Below are positions 1 through 12,067 of a stretch of DNA of 64,000 bases, piece by piece (within the stretch, counting starts at the first letter, position 1; the number at the start of each line of letters is the position of its first letter). Where the stretch lies: NCBI GenBank assembly GCA_903632075.3, contig CAHIKZ030002633.1:979501-1043500 (forward strand). The letters are read 5' to 3'. Origin of the DNA: Acanthosepion pharaonis. Taxonomy: Eukaryota; Mollusca; Cephalopoda; Sepiida; Sepiidae. A program made the position numbers and the translations under genes. The notes under the pieces are model-generated. The model was not told the origin of the DNA and searched no databases. It saw only the letters and a program-made list of their open reading frames with translations.

Positions 1-490
1 AATAAACTTACTTATACTGACAAGAATCTTTGATAATCAAATCTAGAACTATCTATAAAAGATGGAACTACCATCCAAATAAATTATATTCTTTAAGGTC
101 AAAGAATTCACTGATCAAGAAAAAAAAAATGTTCCTTATATAATAGCTAAAATATATCCACAAAAATGCACAAATAAAGTAATTGTTATAAATGATGCCT
201 AATAAGATTTTTCATGATTCTACCATATTCATAGTGAACATTTTTTTTTTTTTGCATATTCAATCTTTTCATCATATTTCAAAATGTCATTTCCAGCTTC
301 AAAAATTGTCTAGAAAATCTGTTTTTTGTTTTTGTTTTTTACAGCATATCTCTTATTTAAATCTAAAACATTTTAGATTGAAAGAGTTATTTTATTTATT
401 TATTTGCAAGTGACTATTGCATTAAGAATTTTTTGAGAAAAACAATGCATTTTCCAGATACAAGTCTATTTAACCCATAGCTAGAGGGAG
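1..490. other. AT-rich sequence, nothing recognised
   Basis: Short A and T runs only. The open frames here are short and low-complexity, with no recognisable protein motif. Confidence 0.5.
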
Positions 491-612
491 GAAATGGATT
501 CATATCTTTCACAAGGTTATTTGTATATAAGTGAATGGAACAAAGCCAACTGGAATTCAAACTCTGCTCTCAGATTTCTCATTCCCAGCCGCTATTCATT
601 ATACCACCCACA
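491..612 (-). mobile_element. tRNA-derived SINE fragment (family B)
   Basis: On the minus strand this reads a Pol III B-box-like GAGTTTGAATTCC preceded by a tRNA-like head. On the plus strand it shares the string order 'gattcatatctttcacaagg ... agtgaatg ... ggaattcaaactctgctct' with segments near 8.1, 14.7 and 58.4 kb. The alignment was made by eye and the copy is diverged. The tRNA-derived origin is inferred from the B box and from its repetition in the window. Confidence 0.5.
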
Positions 613-1510
613 CTTTCATAGAACACTATGAAACATGTCAAGTGTTACTTTATATTTTATAAGAAGGATGCAACAAAACATTGAAATATTTTTTAAACCC
701 AATATACCACTTTCTTCTTACTCAAATACTCATGAAAAAACAAGCCAGTTCTGCAGAGTTACTTTAATCATTGAGCAATATCAGTTAGGCAGTGGCGAAA
801 AATTAATACCTTCAAGCATTTTCAGTGTGAATAAAAATAATAAGAGAAAACCTACTATGTCTTCAATCATTTCTTTAGATTTAAACTAATAACAAAACGT
901 GAAATCCTAAGTTACTTCCTTCAGATCTTTCATCGCTGTTATGTCAAGCAAGTTCTTTCTATTTGCCATTTGTGGAGTTTCTCATTTTCTCAAAGATAGA
1001 AATAGAAGAAAGCCATCAAACACTTTTTACCTATCTAATGAAAACAACACAATTCATCTATCTCCCACCAACCCAACCACCAAACACATGTTTACACAAT
1101 TCACTATTTTCAGCCTAACTACCACTCCTAACAATCTCATGCAAAAAAAATGATGCCAAACTTTCTTTCAAGAATGAAGGATTTCTTGTCAAAAAGATTG
1201 TTAATTGTTTACCCCAAAACAGCTCTTCCTTCACTTCAAAGATTAGAGTGAGGAATTTTGGTCTTACAGAAAGAGTAACACAAATGGTTATCAGAAGAGA
1301 GAAAAGAGAAAATGGTACCAAGAAATTGCATCAACTATTATTGAAGTTATTATTATTAACAGAAAACAGTATAACCATATCAATTTTCAAGCTGCACTTT
1401 TTGCCACATTTAGATTAGGAAAAAAAAAATCTATTTTATAACTTTTTTTTCTATCATAAAATAATTGAACAAATTAATAAAAATTTTAATTTACAGACAT
1501 AACTGAGATT
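613..1510. other. no gene recognised
   Basis: AT-rich DNA. The open frames at 635-889, 941-1153 (+) and 1115-1321 (-) are short, lack domain motifs and overlap each other on opposite strands, so they were not annotated as genes. Confidence 0.5.
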
Positions 1511-1805
1511 TAGCATCTAATTATTATGAGTTCAATCTCTGGGCTGGGCAGTGTGTACTTGGACTCAGTAGAAACAGGGTGAGCAATAACTGAGCAGTAC
1601 TAAAAATAAGAACTAGATGAGATATCCCTAGTCATAGGCAGTGGGCAAGAACAGTCTACTCTCATAGATAAAATAAAGGGTTCAGTTCAGATTTCCCTGT
1701 AATTTGCCTGGATTGACATACACCTAATGAAAGCTGAAGGGCACAATGACTGAAATGTGATAACAAGAGGAAACAATGGTCCACGTGTAAATAGCATAAA
1801 TAATC
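1511..1805 (+). mobile_element. tRNA-derived SINE (family A), 5'-truncated copy
   Basis: B-box-like GAGTTCAATCTC at about 1529 is followed by a body shared with copies near 16.8 and 23.7 kb. Shared strings are 'tgtacttggactc', 'gagcaataactgagcag', 'agatatccctag' and, near the end, 'gtaaatagcataaataat'. The A-box part of the head is missing, as in a 5'-truncated insertion. SINEs are copied by LINE machinery and encode no protein. Confidence 0.65.
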
Positions 1806-3380
1806 TTAAGCTTCATTGATGAATGTTTTTATTTAAGAATCTTCAAAATTATTCAAATATCAATAACAGAAAGCAACAATACTTTTTAATGTCTATCTGT
1901 TATAATTCTCTGTTAAGCTTTCATAGACTGCCTTAATATACATATCATTGTCCTATTCTAGCAGTAACATTTGTTTTAATTCTTTATCACTGACTATTCC
2001 TTTCCACATTTCTATAATTTTTTTTCTTTTTGTGACATTAATCTTAATGAATTATTTATCATTATGTTCCATCCATCTTTCAGGTAACTTAATAAAATGA
2101 GTTGAGAGAATAGAATTAGCTTAAGCAAAGAACTGCTCCATGTAACTTTTGTAGTCTTCCAGAGACTGCAAGAAAAAATAATAAATAAAGAAGACCGACA
2201 TCTGCTGGCTAGCTTTCATAACCTAATTAGTAAGATGCTGTCTCTTGTGAGTCAGTCTCCCAAGGATAAAGGGATACAAGTTTAAATCTCATTAGAAGCT
2301 TGTTCTTTATTTATAAATCTCACAGTTGTAGAATAAGTATTAAAAAAAAAAAAAAAAAAAAAAAAGAGAACTGAACTTTGTGATAAAAAGCAACAATAAG
2401 ATGAAAGAAAAAACAAACGGCATCTCATATAATCATCCACTTCATGTTTTAGTACTGTAAATAAATCCTTATTGGAATCTAAAAGATTATGTGCTGAATG
2501 ATGGCACCATATGTGCAGTTAAAATTAAAGCTGATTCATTCTGCACAAATGTAAACAAATGGCAGATATTTTTTAAGAAATGTCCTTAATTTCAAAGCTT
2601 CAAATTAATGGCCATGTTGTAAGCTTGAATTTTTAAAATAGATCTTAAGGATCATTTAATAGATAAAGAGTAACGTTTAATAACTTCAGAGGTTAAAATA
2701 CATAATGCTAGAAATTGTGAAAATGGTCAGCTTGTATCATTGAATGGTGAAGAATTTTATTGATCTGGAATGACTCCAATGCCAGTTTGATTAGGGAAAG
2801 TTGAGAATTTTATCTCACCAATCTCTATACTGTAGCAAGAGAGAAGTTTTTTAAAAAAAAAAAAAAAAAAAAAGAAAGAAATGTCCATGTTTGTAGAGTT
2901 ATGAAATTTTTAGGCAATGCAAGATTAAGAAAGTGTCAAAAAGCATAAGCCATCACAACCTAAATCAAGTTGCAAAACATACAAGTGATCACTAGTCTTT
3001 ATTTAACGGAAAAAAAAAAAAAAAGACATCCATAAGAATAATCAAATGAAATGAACAAAACAAATCTTTTTTTCATTCATTCTTTTCATTGAATGCTGTG
3101 CAACCTTTGATAAGCTAGATACATAGAACAAAGGCTGAGTGGCTTCTGGCGAAAAATGCTCTCACAGGTTGGGATGTCAATAATATGAAGGTGGGCCTAT
3201 AGTAAGATGAAAGCAGTATTAATATGACAGCTCAAACTTTTTCTTTCTTTTTTTTTAAGGCAAACATGGAACCATGGCTCAAGAAGAAGCCAAATGCTTT
3301 CAGAAAGATGTTTATGGATTACAACAGTCCATCAAATTCAGTGAAGAAAACTGACATTTGTTTGATAAAGTGACTGCATT
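1806..3380. other. no gene; A runs
   Basis: Contains A24 at 2342-2365, about A22 near 2851-2872 and A14 near 3011. Sequence from about 3257 may be a more decayed upstream part of the Tc1 relic that follows, but I could not align it to a transposase. Confidence 0.4.
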
Positions 3381-3600
3381 GTTTGCCCAACCTTAACCCA
3401 ATGAGAAATTTGCAAAACATTTTGAAGATATGTATGGCAATATACCAGCAAGGATTAAACTTGGCATGCTATTCACGATGCAGAACAATTTGCTTCATAT
3501 GAAGAAATACAACAGCTCATAAAAATCAATGGATGAAGGACTTCTAAAACTAGTTTCAGAGAATACATTTCATATTGATGTTGCCTTTATATTTTTGTCA
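3381..3600 (+). mobile_element. Tc1-like transposase 3' relic
   Basis: Broken frames read AQPNLNP (the remnant of the Tc1 SPDLNPIENLW region), then YGNIPARIK, then YEEIQQLIKSMDEGLLKLVS, which is the characteristic C-terminus of Tc1-family DD34E transposases. At least one frameshift is needed to follow it. A second copy with the same ending lies at 23281-23510. Only about the last 70 residues remain, so it is inactive. Confidence 0.7.
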
Positions 3601-4483
3601 TCATTAATTTCTTTTTTTTTTCAAAATATGCCTTTGTAAACTTTGTGCATACTCTATAATTATAAATTTGTATGATGTTTCAGTAACAATAGCTAATGTG
3701 AAACTTGAAAAATCTGATAAAAACTGTTGCCACATCATAAGAGTAACATGTATAAATTATAATAGACTATATATGTGAAATAATCAGTATACTAATAGTG
3801 CTAATATTTCCATGAAATCCTTCACTAATTTTCTAAAAACTAATAAAAATTCAATGGCTAATAATGTAAGACACTGTGTAATCAAAAATGAATTGTAACG
3901 ACAATGCTTTATTTTAAAAATTAGATAACAGGCAACCTTAACTTTTTTACCTAATCCGAGCCAATTTATTTTTAACAATTTTAAACAAATATTATTTAAA
4001 TGAAATAACTGCCAACTTATAATAATGACTAGTAGATAAATTTGTAGGGTACAAAGACAAAACATGAAAATAAAAACAAGGAATAGTCCAAAGAAAACTG
4101 ATATAATTATTAAAACATTCATCAAATAAAATCCTGGCAAAAGTCATTCATGTGCAAAAGTCAAAATATCCAATTAATTTTTCAAAAGATCATTAAAAAA
4201 AAAAAAATAAAAATTTAATGTTACATAAAATTATGAAAAAATAATTCTGCAAAGTAATTTGTTTGTATATTCAAATATGTCAAGATATAATTTAGGGATA
4301 CAAATATTTACAAAAATCATAAAATAAATTGGTATAAAATTTTCTTTAATACTTTAATTTAAAAGAACAGAAAACTTCAATAGAATTTATTAGGGATGGA
4401 AAAGAAAGGGAATATTCATTTTCAAATATTTTAATAATTGGTTTTTGATTAGCACTAAATATTAAGATTTCCATTTCTGGTTC
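3601..4483. other. no gene recognised
   Basis: AT-rich. The 118-codon minus frame at 3784-4140 is hydrophobic and built from T/A-rich codons. It has no recognised motif and is most likely spurious. Sequence just after 3600 may hold the decayed Tc1 terminal inverted repeat. Confidence 0.4.
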
Positions 4484-4915
4484 TCCTATATGGCTGTGAA
4501 TGCTGGACAATCCCCTCACAAATGAAGAAAGAACTTATGGTAAAAGAATTGTGGTTTTAGAGAAAGATGCTGAGAATATCATGAACGGAACATGTTAATA
4601 ACAAAAATTTTTTAAGGATAATAGAAATAAAAAGACAAAGCAACAAGTGAAATTTCTAGGACATATGATGGGGTTTGGGGGAATTTGATACTCACACAAC
4701 ATATTGAAGGAAGAGGGACAGAGGAAAAGCAGCAAATACCTAATGAGCTTGTACAAATGGTTGGCAGAACTGGGGTTAGGAGAGATAGCAGAAAAACACA
4801 ACTTAATAAGATTTACAAAGGACAGGAAGTTGCGGAAAGCCACAATTGCCCACAATTTAAAGCAACATGGCACATAGTAGAAGAGTTCATATGGTTGTTA
4901 TTAAAAAAGAATTAA
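4484..4915 (+). mobile_element. non-LTR retrotransposon (LINE) ORF2 3' relic
   Basis: Three-frame reading gives LYGCECWTIPSQMKKEL, then a run resembling LRISWTEHVNN, then an open frame with TLTQHIEGRGTEEKQQIP. This order (LYGCECWT, RMLRISWT, FLGHIMRKE, GxxEGKRxRGKQR, then an ATKDRKLWR-like tail) is typical of the C-terminal region of an endonuclease-reverse transcriptase LINE common in marine invertebrates. The clade (RTE, L2 or other) cannot be fixed from this piece. Stops and frameshifts show it is dead. Related tails lie near 12.1, 31.5 and possibly 62.5 kb. Confidence 0.7.
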
Positions 4916-5470
4916 ATCTGATTTCTTGTACTATGGCATTTCGGTAAATGAGTACATGCCCGGCAAAGACTCTACAGCTTCTTTATATAATAATAAATTC
5001 TTGGAAATATAAAATTTAAACTAAAAACTGCTACAATAAATTGAAAACATTTTCATACTATATCAGCCAAAAACAACTTTCCTCCTATTCCTGTTACCCT
5101 GATCTAATTATAGCTGTGTACTATTAGCCAATATGAATCAATTCTTCAAATCCCAACTGAATTAGCTCTTTAAAATATAAAGATATATTAAAAAAGCATT
5201 TTCTCTGCAAAATGTAGGGTATAACAGTAAACATAAAAAAGTTATTAAAAGATAAATTAAAGCCGTATTAAAAAAATAAAATATAAATTTACAATTAAAA
5301 TAAACCCTTTATATATTAAAATAATTAAATAAAAATTTCTATTAAACGAGAGGAAAAAAAAAAAATCACGTGAATCAAAAACATAAGAGAGACAATAAAT
5401 ATTAACTAGAATCTGAGGTAACACAGCTCCAAGGGACATTACCAAGACTAGAAAAACAAAGAAAGTTATT
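4916..5470. other. no gene recognised
   Basis: The first ~90 bases may be the LINE 3' UTR. The remainder is AT-rich with no motif. Confidence 0.4.
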
Positions 5471-5580
5471 TCCCTTGATTAATATTTCGTGAGATGTGAT
5501 TTACTTTCATATCTCGGTATTTACGAGACCTCCCAAAAAAAGCAGGATGTGGCACAAGGCCGGTTTTTAATATGGGGCTT

Positions 5581-5600
5581 TCCGAGCGCGGGCGCTCGGA
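5581..5600. other. GC-rich 20-base hairpin
   Basis: TCCGAGCGC and its exact reverse complement GCGCTCGGA are separated by GG, giving a 9-bp stem with a 2-base loop. It sits in a more GC- and CpG-rich patch (about 5545-5660) that stands out sharply from the surroundings. Function unknown. It does not match a tRNA, 5S rRNA or snRNA that I recognise. Confidence 0.6.
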
Positions 5601-6230
5601 CAAAAATTCCGCTTACACATCGCATAGATGGGGTCAGGCAGCAGTCTACCTCCCCAGAGTTAAAAATATCTCAATTCAACAAACTAATTTTCCCATCGAA
5701 CAACTTTTGAATTTTTTTTTTCTTAAAGGCAAACTAATGAAGGTTTTATTTTAAAGCCAGTCAAATCATTGTCACATTTTAAATATTTTTTTTAAGTTAA
5801 AAATTGTCTCTTAAACTAACAAAAGTGTTGTTCCATCATAATTAAAAAGCCCTTGGTAATTTTTCAAAATCATTTGTAATTTTAAAGATTAATACAGTAA
5901 AAACTGTAAAATAAACGGAGTTATTGAATCTGAAAAATTAGTTAACAAGTAGGTACCTCCACTTTTTCGTGGAAAACAGCATAGCCGAGCGTAATGAAAA
6001 AGGCCACAAACTTAATAAAAATAAAGTTTTATCGTCAACATGTTTATGTTATTTAAGATGAAAGACCAAAGTATTTTTTGAAATTTTTTAATTTAATCCT
6101 TTCTAACACGTTCGAAATTTTGGTTAAAATCTTGTTTTGTTTACGTCATCGGGGTGGCATAATTACATTGGTTTTTTGCGCTTTTTCCTTTGAAAACACA
6201 TTGATTTGGAAATTCTTGTAAAAATGAAAT

Positions 6231-6312
6231 AATTGTCCGATTTTAATGAAATTTTCAGGTCTTATTCACAATTGTGAATAAGACCTGAAAATTTCATTAA
6301 AATCGGACAATT
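6231..6312. repeat. perfect 82-bp palindrome inside family X element
   Basis: Two 41-base arms are exact reverse complements with no spacer. The left arm begins AATTGTCCGATTTTAATG and the centre is CACAATTGTG at 6267-6276. It can extrude a cruciform. A partial further copy of the arm end ('ttaaaatcgg') follows directly. Confidence 0.9.
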
Positions 6313-6436
6313 AAAATCGGAAATTATTTCTGATTTTTTTTTTTTTTAAAGAAAATTTTGGTAAAAAAATTTTTTTTTCAAACATGTTACTCCCCGACTT
6401 AATTTCATGAAATTTCGCAAAAACCTATTTCCTGAC

Positions 6437-6439
<3 letters not shown>

Positions 6440-6471
<32 letters not shown>
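6440..6471. repeat. (TTA)n microsatellite
   Basis: About ten TTA/ATT units, inside the family X element. Confidence 0.9.
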
Positions 6472-6473
<2 letters not shown>

Positions 6474-7622
6474 TTAGAAATAGGACTCCTTGGAGAATGT
6501 AAATCACGTAATTTTTTTTTTTTTCTTTTCAAAGTTGCACTATTCTAACTGAAAATCTGCTCTGAATTGAAAAATAATGAATGCAATATATGGCATTATT
6601 TAATTAGAAAAGCTTTTAATTGCTTTTGTAAATAATTTATATTAAGAACACTATTGTCTGAAGAAATAAAAATTTTCCAATGAATAATGAATTTTTACAT
6701 GAATTTTTCCATTTTTTTTGTTTTTTAATTATAATAATTTATAATAGCTTAAAATCGTGTAAAATTCTGTATTGGGCTATTTCCTGAATGTGATATAGTA
6801 ATTAAGTGGAAATGAAATTTACAAATCCAAAATTGAAAAGATTAATAAACATAGTTACACTATTCTATTTTTAAAATAACTTTTTTTGTTTTTTTTTTTT
6901 TTTTACTTAATTTGTTCCATTTTTTCATCTATGAAAGGCTAAATGTCACATTATTATGAAAAGGTCACGTGATCTAAGAGCTTTGTCTCTTTACAAAGAA
7001 ATTAATTTAAGAAAATTTTATAGTATTTAAAAAAAAATTTTATTTTTGCAGAAAGCATCTTCAAAACGTATATAAAAGTCAATAAATTATTAGATAATTG
7101 CAGAAAATATATTCATTTGTAAAAATTACCAGGTAGTTAAAAAACAAAAAAATGCATTTACTTAGATTTCGTAAATTTTATATCAATCCTAGTTAGCCAT
7201 ACTAGCTGTCATTGCTTCGTCACTCAATCGTTTGTCAATCATTGCCTCAGATAAACAGGAAAAATCAATAACAAATGGTTGCATATTACTTTTTTATCCT
7301 ATATGCAACTAATATTTATTTCAAATCAGATTAATTTAACTTTAAATTTTCTAATTTTACTCATAACATGTCAAGAATATTTTTTTTTTTTTTTTTGGTA
7401 AGTTTTAAAATTTCTTAAAATTAAGAAAAAGGCCGCTTTTAAGAAAATTTTAAAAAAATCAAAATTAAATTTGACATTCCAATCTATATAATTTCTTTCT
7501 AAAATACACTAGAATATTTTACTTACTTTAGCTTTCAAAACTAAAATGAAATCTTCAAGAATATTTTTTCATTTTGAAAAATTCATTCTATATCTTAGGT
7601 ATTGAAAAGTGGAGGTACCTAC

Positions 7623-8060
7623 ATTTAAGCCTCTTTCTAGGAAAAATTTACATTATAAATTTAATAGAATACCAAAGAACACTGTGCAGTTTTATGGAAA
7701 CTATAAAGCTAAAACAATATTCTAACAACAGCAATGATTCTTTTTAGATACTAAAGTACCATACTTTTTAAATATTTTAGTTTTACCAACAAATTAGAAA
7801 GTGTGTTCCATATGTTGTAGACCTTACAACAGATGGTTTAAAAATGGCATGTCTCTTCAGGAGATAGAATCTGTGGAGAGTTATGATTACCTGTTTTCTT
7901 TATTTGCTGAATAACCAGGACTTCTTGAAAAAGATAGTAGAGTGGATTTTCCATTACCATGTTTACAATTTGGAATTCAATGTTTTCTTTCTCCCAGACT
8001 GGCTGCTACTTAAAACTCAAGAGCCCAGTCTACCCTACTATCCAATCTATAGCTATGTGG
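7623..8060. other. no gene recognised
   Basis: The frame at 7883-8134 (+) runs into a SINE-like segment and has no recognised domain. Confidence 0.4.
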
Positions 8061-8172
8061 AGGAAAGATGGATTCATTCTTTTCCAAAGGTCATTTGTGT
8101 GAAAGCAAATTCAACAAACAAGGTAGAAATTTGAACTCTACTCACCAATTTCACTCTGTACCAATGACCATT
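8061..8172 (-). mobile_element. SINE family B fragment
   Basis: Plus strand order 'gattcattcttttccaaagg ... agaaatttgaactctactcacc' parallels the copies at 491 and 14658. The minus strand gives a B-box-like GAGTTCAAATTTC. The copy is diverged and abuts a TA array. Confidence 0.45.

Positions 8173-8175
<3 letters not shown>

Positions 8176-8224
<49 letters not shown>
8176..8224. repeat. (AT)n microsatellite
   Basis: Uninterrupted AT dinucleotides, about 24 units. Confidence 0.95.
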
Positions 8225-8228
<4 letters not shown>

Positions 8229-11200
8229 ACTTATAAAGGAGAGCTTTCTCTTTTCTGCAGCTTACTCTTGATAGGGAAGTTACTTGACAGATTTTATGCC
8301 AGCAGCCCGTTTCACACTGACAGTGGCTGAATATTCAGATAAGGATCTTTTACAAGGATTCCTTGTATTCCTTCAGTGGATCTCCACTTCTCTATCAGCC
8401 AGGGTCTAGTTCTCTGAATAGGAAGGTCTTTGAAGGCCTTCCATCATTATTACATAGTCAAAACAACCACATTTGAGTCTATACACAAACACATATTTCC
8501 TCAAATTGGCATAGTCATACTCAAGTACATATTGAGTAAAATTTACCTAATTTGATATATGGCCACAATAATGAAAATAGAACTCACAAACAATGGTCAG
8601 AAGACAAGCTGGGCAACCATTGTTCAACTGCTAAGGCCCCAGAATTATGAGTATCAAGTAAAAAGACAGGATACCTTATTCAAGCCCCCCCCCCCCCCCA
8701 ATACATATAAGAATATATACAGCTTTAATAATGATCTTAAAAAGCATATACAGTTAAAAAAACAATATTTGGTGGGATGGAAAAGGAATCAATAGCTGAT
8801 TAAAATTTTAAAAGTAAAAGAAACTGTTCTTAATACCATTCCACAGACAATTTTCAGTCATTATTGAAATTAAAATACCTAATATTCAGGATAAATAGAC
8901 AAACTGAAATCAGTTTATCTGCTTATTCAATAAAATCAATCACAACTCAAATTGGCTCTTATTTTGAAAGACCTACAAAAGAGTAAAAAAAAATTAAATC
9001 CTTAACAAGTTTAGTCAAATTTATAGCAATGAATCAACTGAAACAAAAGACCTGCTGCTTTAAAAATACTCAACCAGAGAAAATGCATCTGAAAAATAAA
9101 ATTATATATATATAAAATTCTGTGACTTTCATTGGTCTGTCCATTTGTCACACCCTCTAAAATAGCCATCAAAACAAAATTTTGGAGAGAAGTGCAAGCA
9201 GGTAAGTTGATACAAAGTACAGTTGGTTTTATTAACATTTTTATTGAACAAAACAGATTTTATAAATCTCGACAAAAAAAAAAGATTAGCAATAACTTCA
9301 ACAATACTAAATACTGTGAAAAACGCACATCAGTGTGTTGCAAGAAGATTCTAGTAAAATAAAATTACAAACCCTTGAAGGCAATCAAATTTTCCTCTCT
9401 CCTAAATCTTTTTTCAATTCAAATTGAGGAATCATTTTAATTTAGCAGTGAATATGTTAATGTTATTCCTTAGATTATGATGATAAACTAGTTTAAGTGG
9501 TAGTATGTTTAAAATCAGTATATACAAGAACAAATGATTGACATGTTTCAAGTCATCATTCTTCTGTTTGTAGATGACCTGTTTCTAGCTATTTCCTGGT
9601 TACAACAAAACCATCTTTTAATATGTAACTTTCTTTTTAAAGGAAGAACTACAAAAATATATATGGCATGACAAATATTTCACTAATACATTTAAAAGTT
9701 TCCCCAACTTTTCCTAAACTACTACAATTAACATGTTTCCCTGTAGACTTTTTTTTAGTGAGAAGATATTCTCTAAGTTTTGTTGATTAAATTTCAATGA
9801 CAATATAAATGCTCTTCAAATTTGGGGATAATTCTGATCAATTGGTTTAAATAGAGAATGATTTACTGATTTGTTTGTTCTTTAATACTCCTTACTTAAA
9901 AGATTTTTATGATTCATATTTAGACCAAAAATGATTTATGTTCAGACACCAGAAGAAAAGTTTGCCTATCACTGTTCACACTCCTCCTTTTTATGAACAA
10001 AAGTAGAGGTTTACCCTTTATTTCCTATTTAGGATTGGATTTCTGGTTCCTTCTCAAAGTCTTCATTTTCTTTCACCCCAGTAACCTCTTGCATCTTAGT
10101 GGCATTATTGCCTTGCTTAGGATGAACTAATTAAAAGTGTGTGTGGGGGGGGGGAGATACGTCAGAGATATTTAATAAGGTTAGTTTAGTCTCCCATAAG
10201 GCCAGAATAGTGAGGTGACCAATTATTTAAACAGATTTAATGTTAATAGGGAGTCAAAGGAAGAAACGCTTCATACAATGCTTTATTTAGCATGTCAGTA
10301 TCTTCGCCATAACAAAAGATACATGAGAGGATGAAGTAAAAAAAGCAGACAAAATTGATCATGACCTAGTAGGGGAAAAAAAAAAAGGAAATTGTTTCTG
10401 CTTCAAACTGAAACAATATATTTCCATAATTATTCTAATAGAATACAACAGCTGTTTGCTTTCTGACAAGCCAGAATGATCTAAGACTGAAGATTCACAC
10501 TGTTCTTAGTTGTACCATCTCATATTGCTACCCTAATTCAATCACCAGATCAATGAGCCTCAGATATGATATTTCAGTAGAGATTAATATGAAATGTAAT
10601 ATCAAAAGAACAACTATTGTCAGCTGACAACTCCATCCTCAAGGTACTTGCTTGCATTAGCTTAAAATATCAAAGACAAAGTGACTACACAAAAAAAATA
10701 TTGAGTCACTTACCATTATGATGCAAATATTATATTTAAAATAAACAATCCATAAAATGTTATTTTTAGCATATTATCAATATTCTTTTCAGTGAATTTA
10801 TAAAAAAAAAAAAAAAAACTATACCCTATTTACTCATATCCAAGGTTTCTCAAATTTTAATCAACTTATTGGTAAATCCATATTTCTGTCTGCATCTTAA
10901 AATATGAACAATTCAACTTCTGCAAATGAGCTGGGAAATAGTTTCAGTTTACAATACAATGTAAGTTTTTACCCTTCTTATAAAATAATTTAATATTATT
11001 CTTAAGTAAAAATAAAAATCTTTTTATATGTGAATTAAATCAAAAACCAAGTTATCTTTATAATTTCTAAATTTAATTAAGAAAATATATTTTTAAGTGT
11101 TTTTTTTTTTTTTTTTTTATCTTAAAGCAGAAAATAAAAGTGCCCATCCTTCTCTATTATCCTGTGTTGGGAATCTTCTTTGACCTGTTCCATTACAGAC

Positions 11201-11577
11201 CATGGATTCAACATAAAATCAGAAAAAGATATTCTCCTATAATGGAAATATTTGGAAGCATTAAGTGTTAGGGCAAATTACAAATCTTTTATCAATTTCC
11301 TTCTGCCTGAAATATTATTTAAAAATTTGGATAAATATTTAAGGTTTTTATATCATCTAAGTTCCACATGGATTTTTATTTTTTAAAAATACAATGCTGA
11401 AATGTTCTTTAGCCTTCAAATTGTAGGGATTCAGAAGTATAAAGTAGCACTAATAGGCTGATGGTTAATAAAATTGAATGTTAAGATAGAAAAGCAACAT
11501 AATATTTCATATTAAGACACCAAATATTCTGTAAGCTGTTTTATATACCAATCACACTGGCTTCTCAAATGTACAAG
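8225..11577. other. no gene recognised; simple repeats
   Basis: Holds C15 at 8685-8699, a short GT tract followed by a G run near 10140-10155, A16-18 near 10801 and T20 near 11101. 8260-8470 is less AT-rich than average but matched no family I know. The short open frames carry no domain motifs. Confidence 0.4.
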
Positions 11578-11642
11578 GTTTTCAAAAATTCTCAGCTCAA
11601 CCCACTTTCCAAAATCAGTATTCTGATGTTTGGTCATGAAAA
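11578..11642. repeat. interspersed repeat fragment (family R3)
   Basis: Shares 'ttctcagcYcaRccca' with 37343-37405 and 53768-53805, and also a downstream 'tttccaaaat ... tttggtcat' arrangement with the 37-kb copy. Probably the end of an unidentified DNA element. Confidence 0.45.
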
Positions 11643-11834
11643 GACTGATTTTGAAAACTTAAGCACCACATTGTAAAAACATAAAAATTTTATTCCCAGT
11701 AAAACCTGACAAATGTATTATTTTCTTATTTTCATAAAAGTCTCACTTTGTCAATATCATAAAATTTAATGGTTAATTAATGGCTAAGGAACCAAAAAGA
11801 AAGTCAACAGATCTATATATATTTTTTTTAATCA

Positions 11835-12005
11835 TTTACTGGGAGTGAAACACAATGAGAAAACTTTTATGAGGAGAAAGGACAATAAAAGAACAGGTAT
11901 CAGGTAGACAGAAGATGACGATTGGCATTGCCTTTAGTTTTTGAAGATTTTAGCAAGAAATCTGAAGGGAATCTCAAAGGCAAGTAAAGAAACTATCAGA
12001 TGTTA
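11835..12005 (-). mobile_element. jockey-like LINE, last part of reverse transcriptase ORF
   Basis: Minus-strand reading gives KTKGNANRHLLSTRYLFFYC, parallel to the C-terminus LQKLKCNINHHLLSSNE read at 29548-29802. Both match the 'NLQKFKxNxxRxL' ending of jockey/CR1-like reverse transcriptases known from cephalopods. Only the tail is left. It abuts the other LINE relic at 12068-12402, also on the minus strand. Confidence 0.55.
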
Positions 12006-12067
12006 AACTAAAAATAAATAATGTTTACAATGTTAAGACTTCTGAATCTTGTTATACATGTATCTGT

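Larger units (their letters stand above)
5949..7622. mobile_element. non-autonomous DNA transposon, family X, complete copy
   Basis: Bounded by perfect 18-bp terminal inverted repeats, GTAGGTACCTCCACTTTT at 5949-5966 and its reverse complement at 7605-7622. Neither strand holds a substantial frame inside, so it is non-autonomous. A second copy starting CACCTCCACTTTTTTT lies at 25293-25895 and shares internal blocks in order: 'aaaaaggcc', 'cactattgtctgaag', 'agccatactagctgtcat', 'catattacttttttat' and 'ttatttcaaatcagattaatttaac'. The superfamily is not determined. Target duplication could not be defined with certainty. Confidence 0.75.

Noticed and set aside
9950..10140. possible relation to the pyrimidine-rich insert at 31.7 kb through 'cttgcatcttag'
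   Set aside because: Only one short string is shared, which is not enough to call a repeat family.
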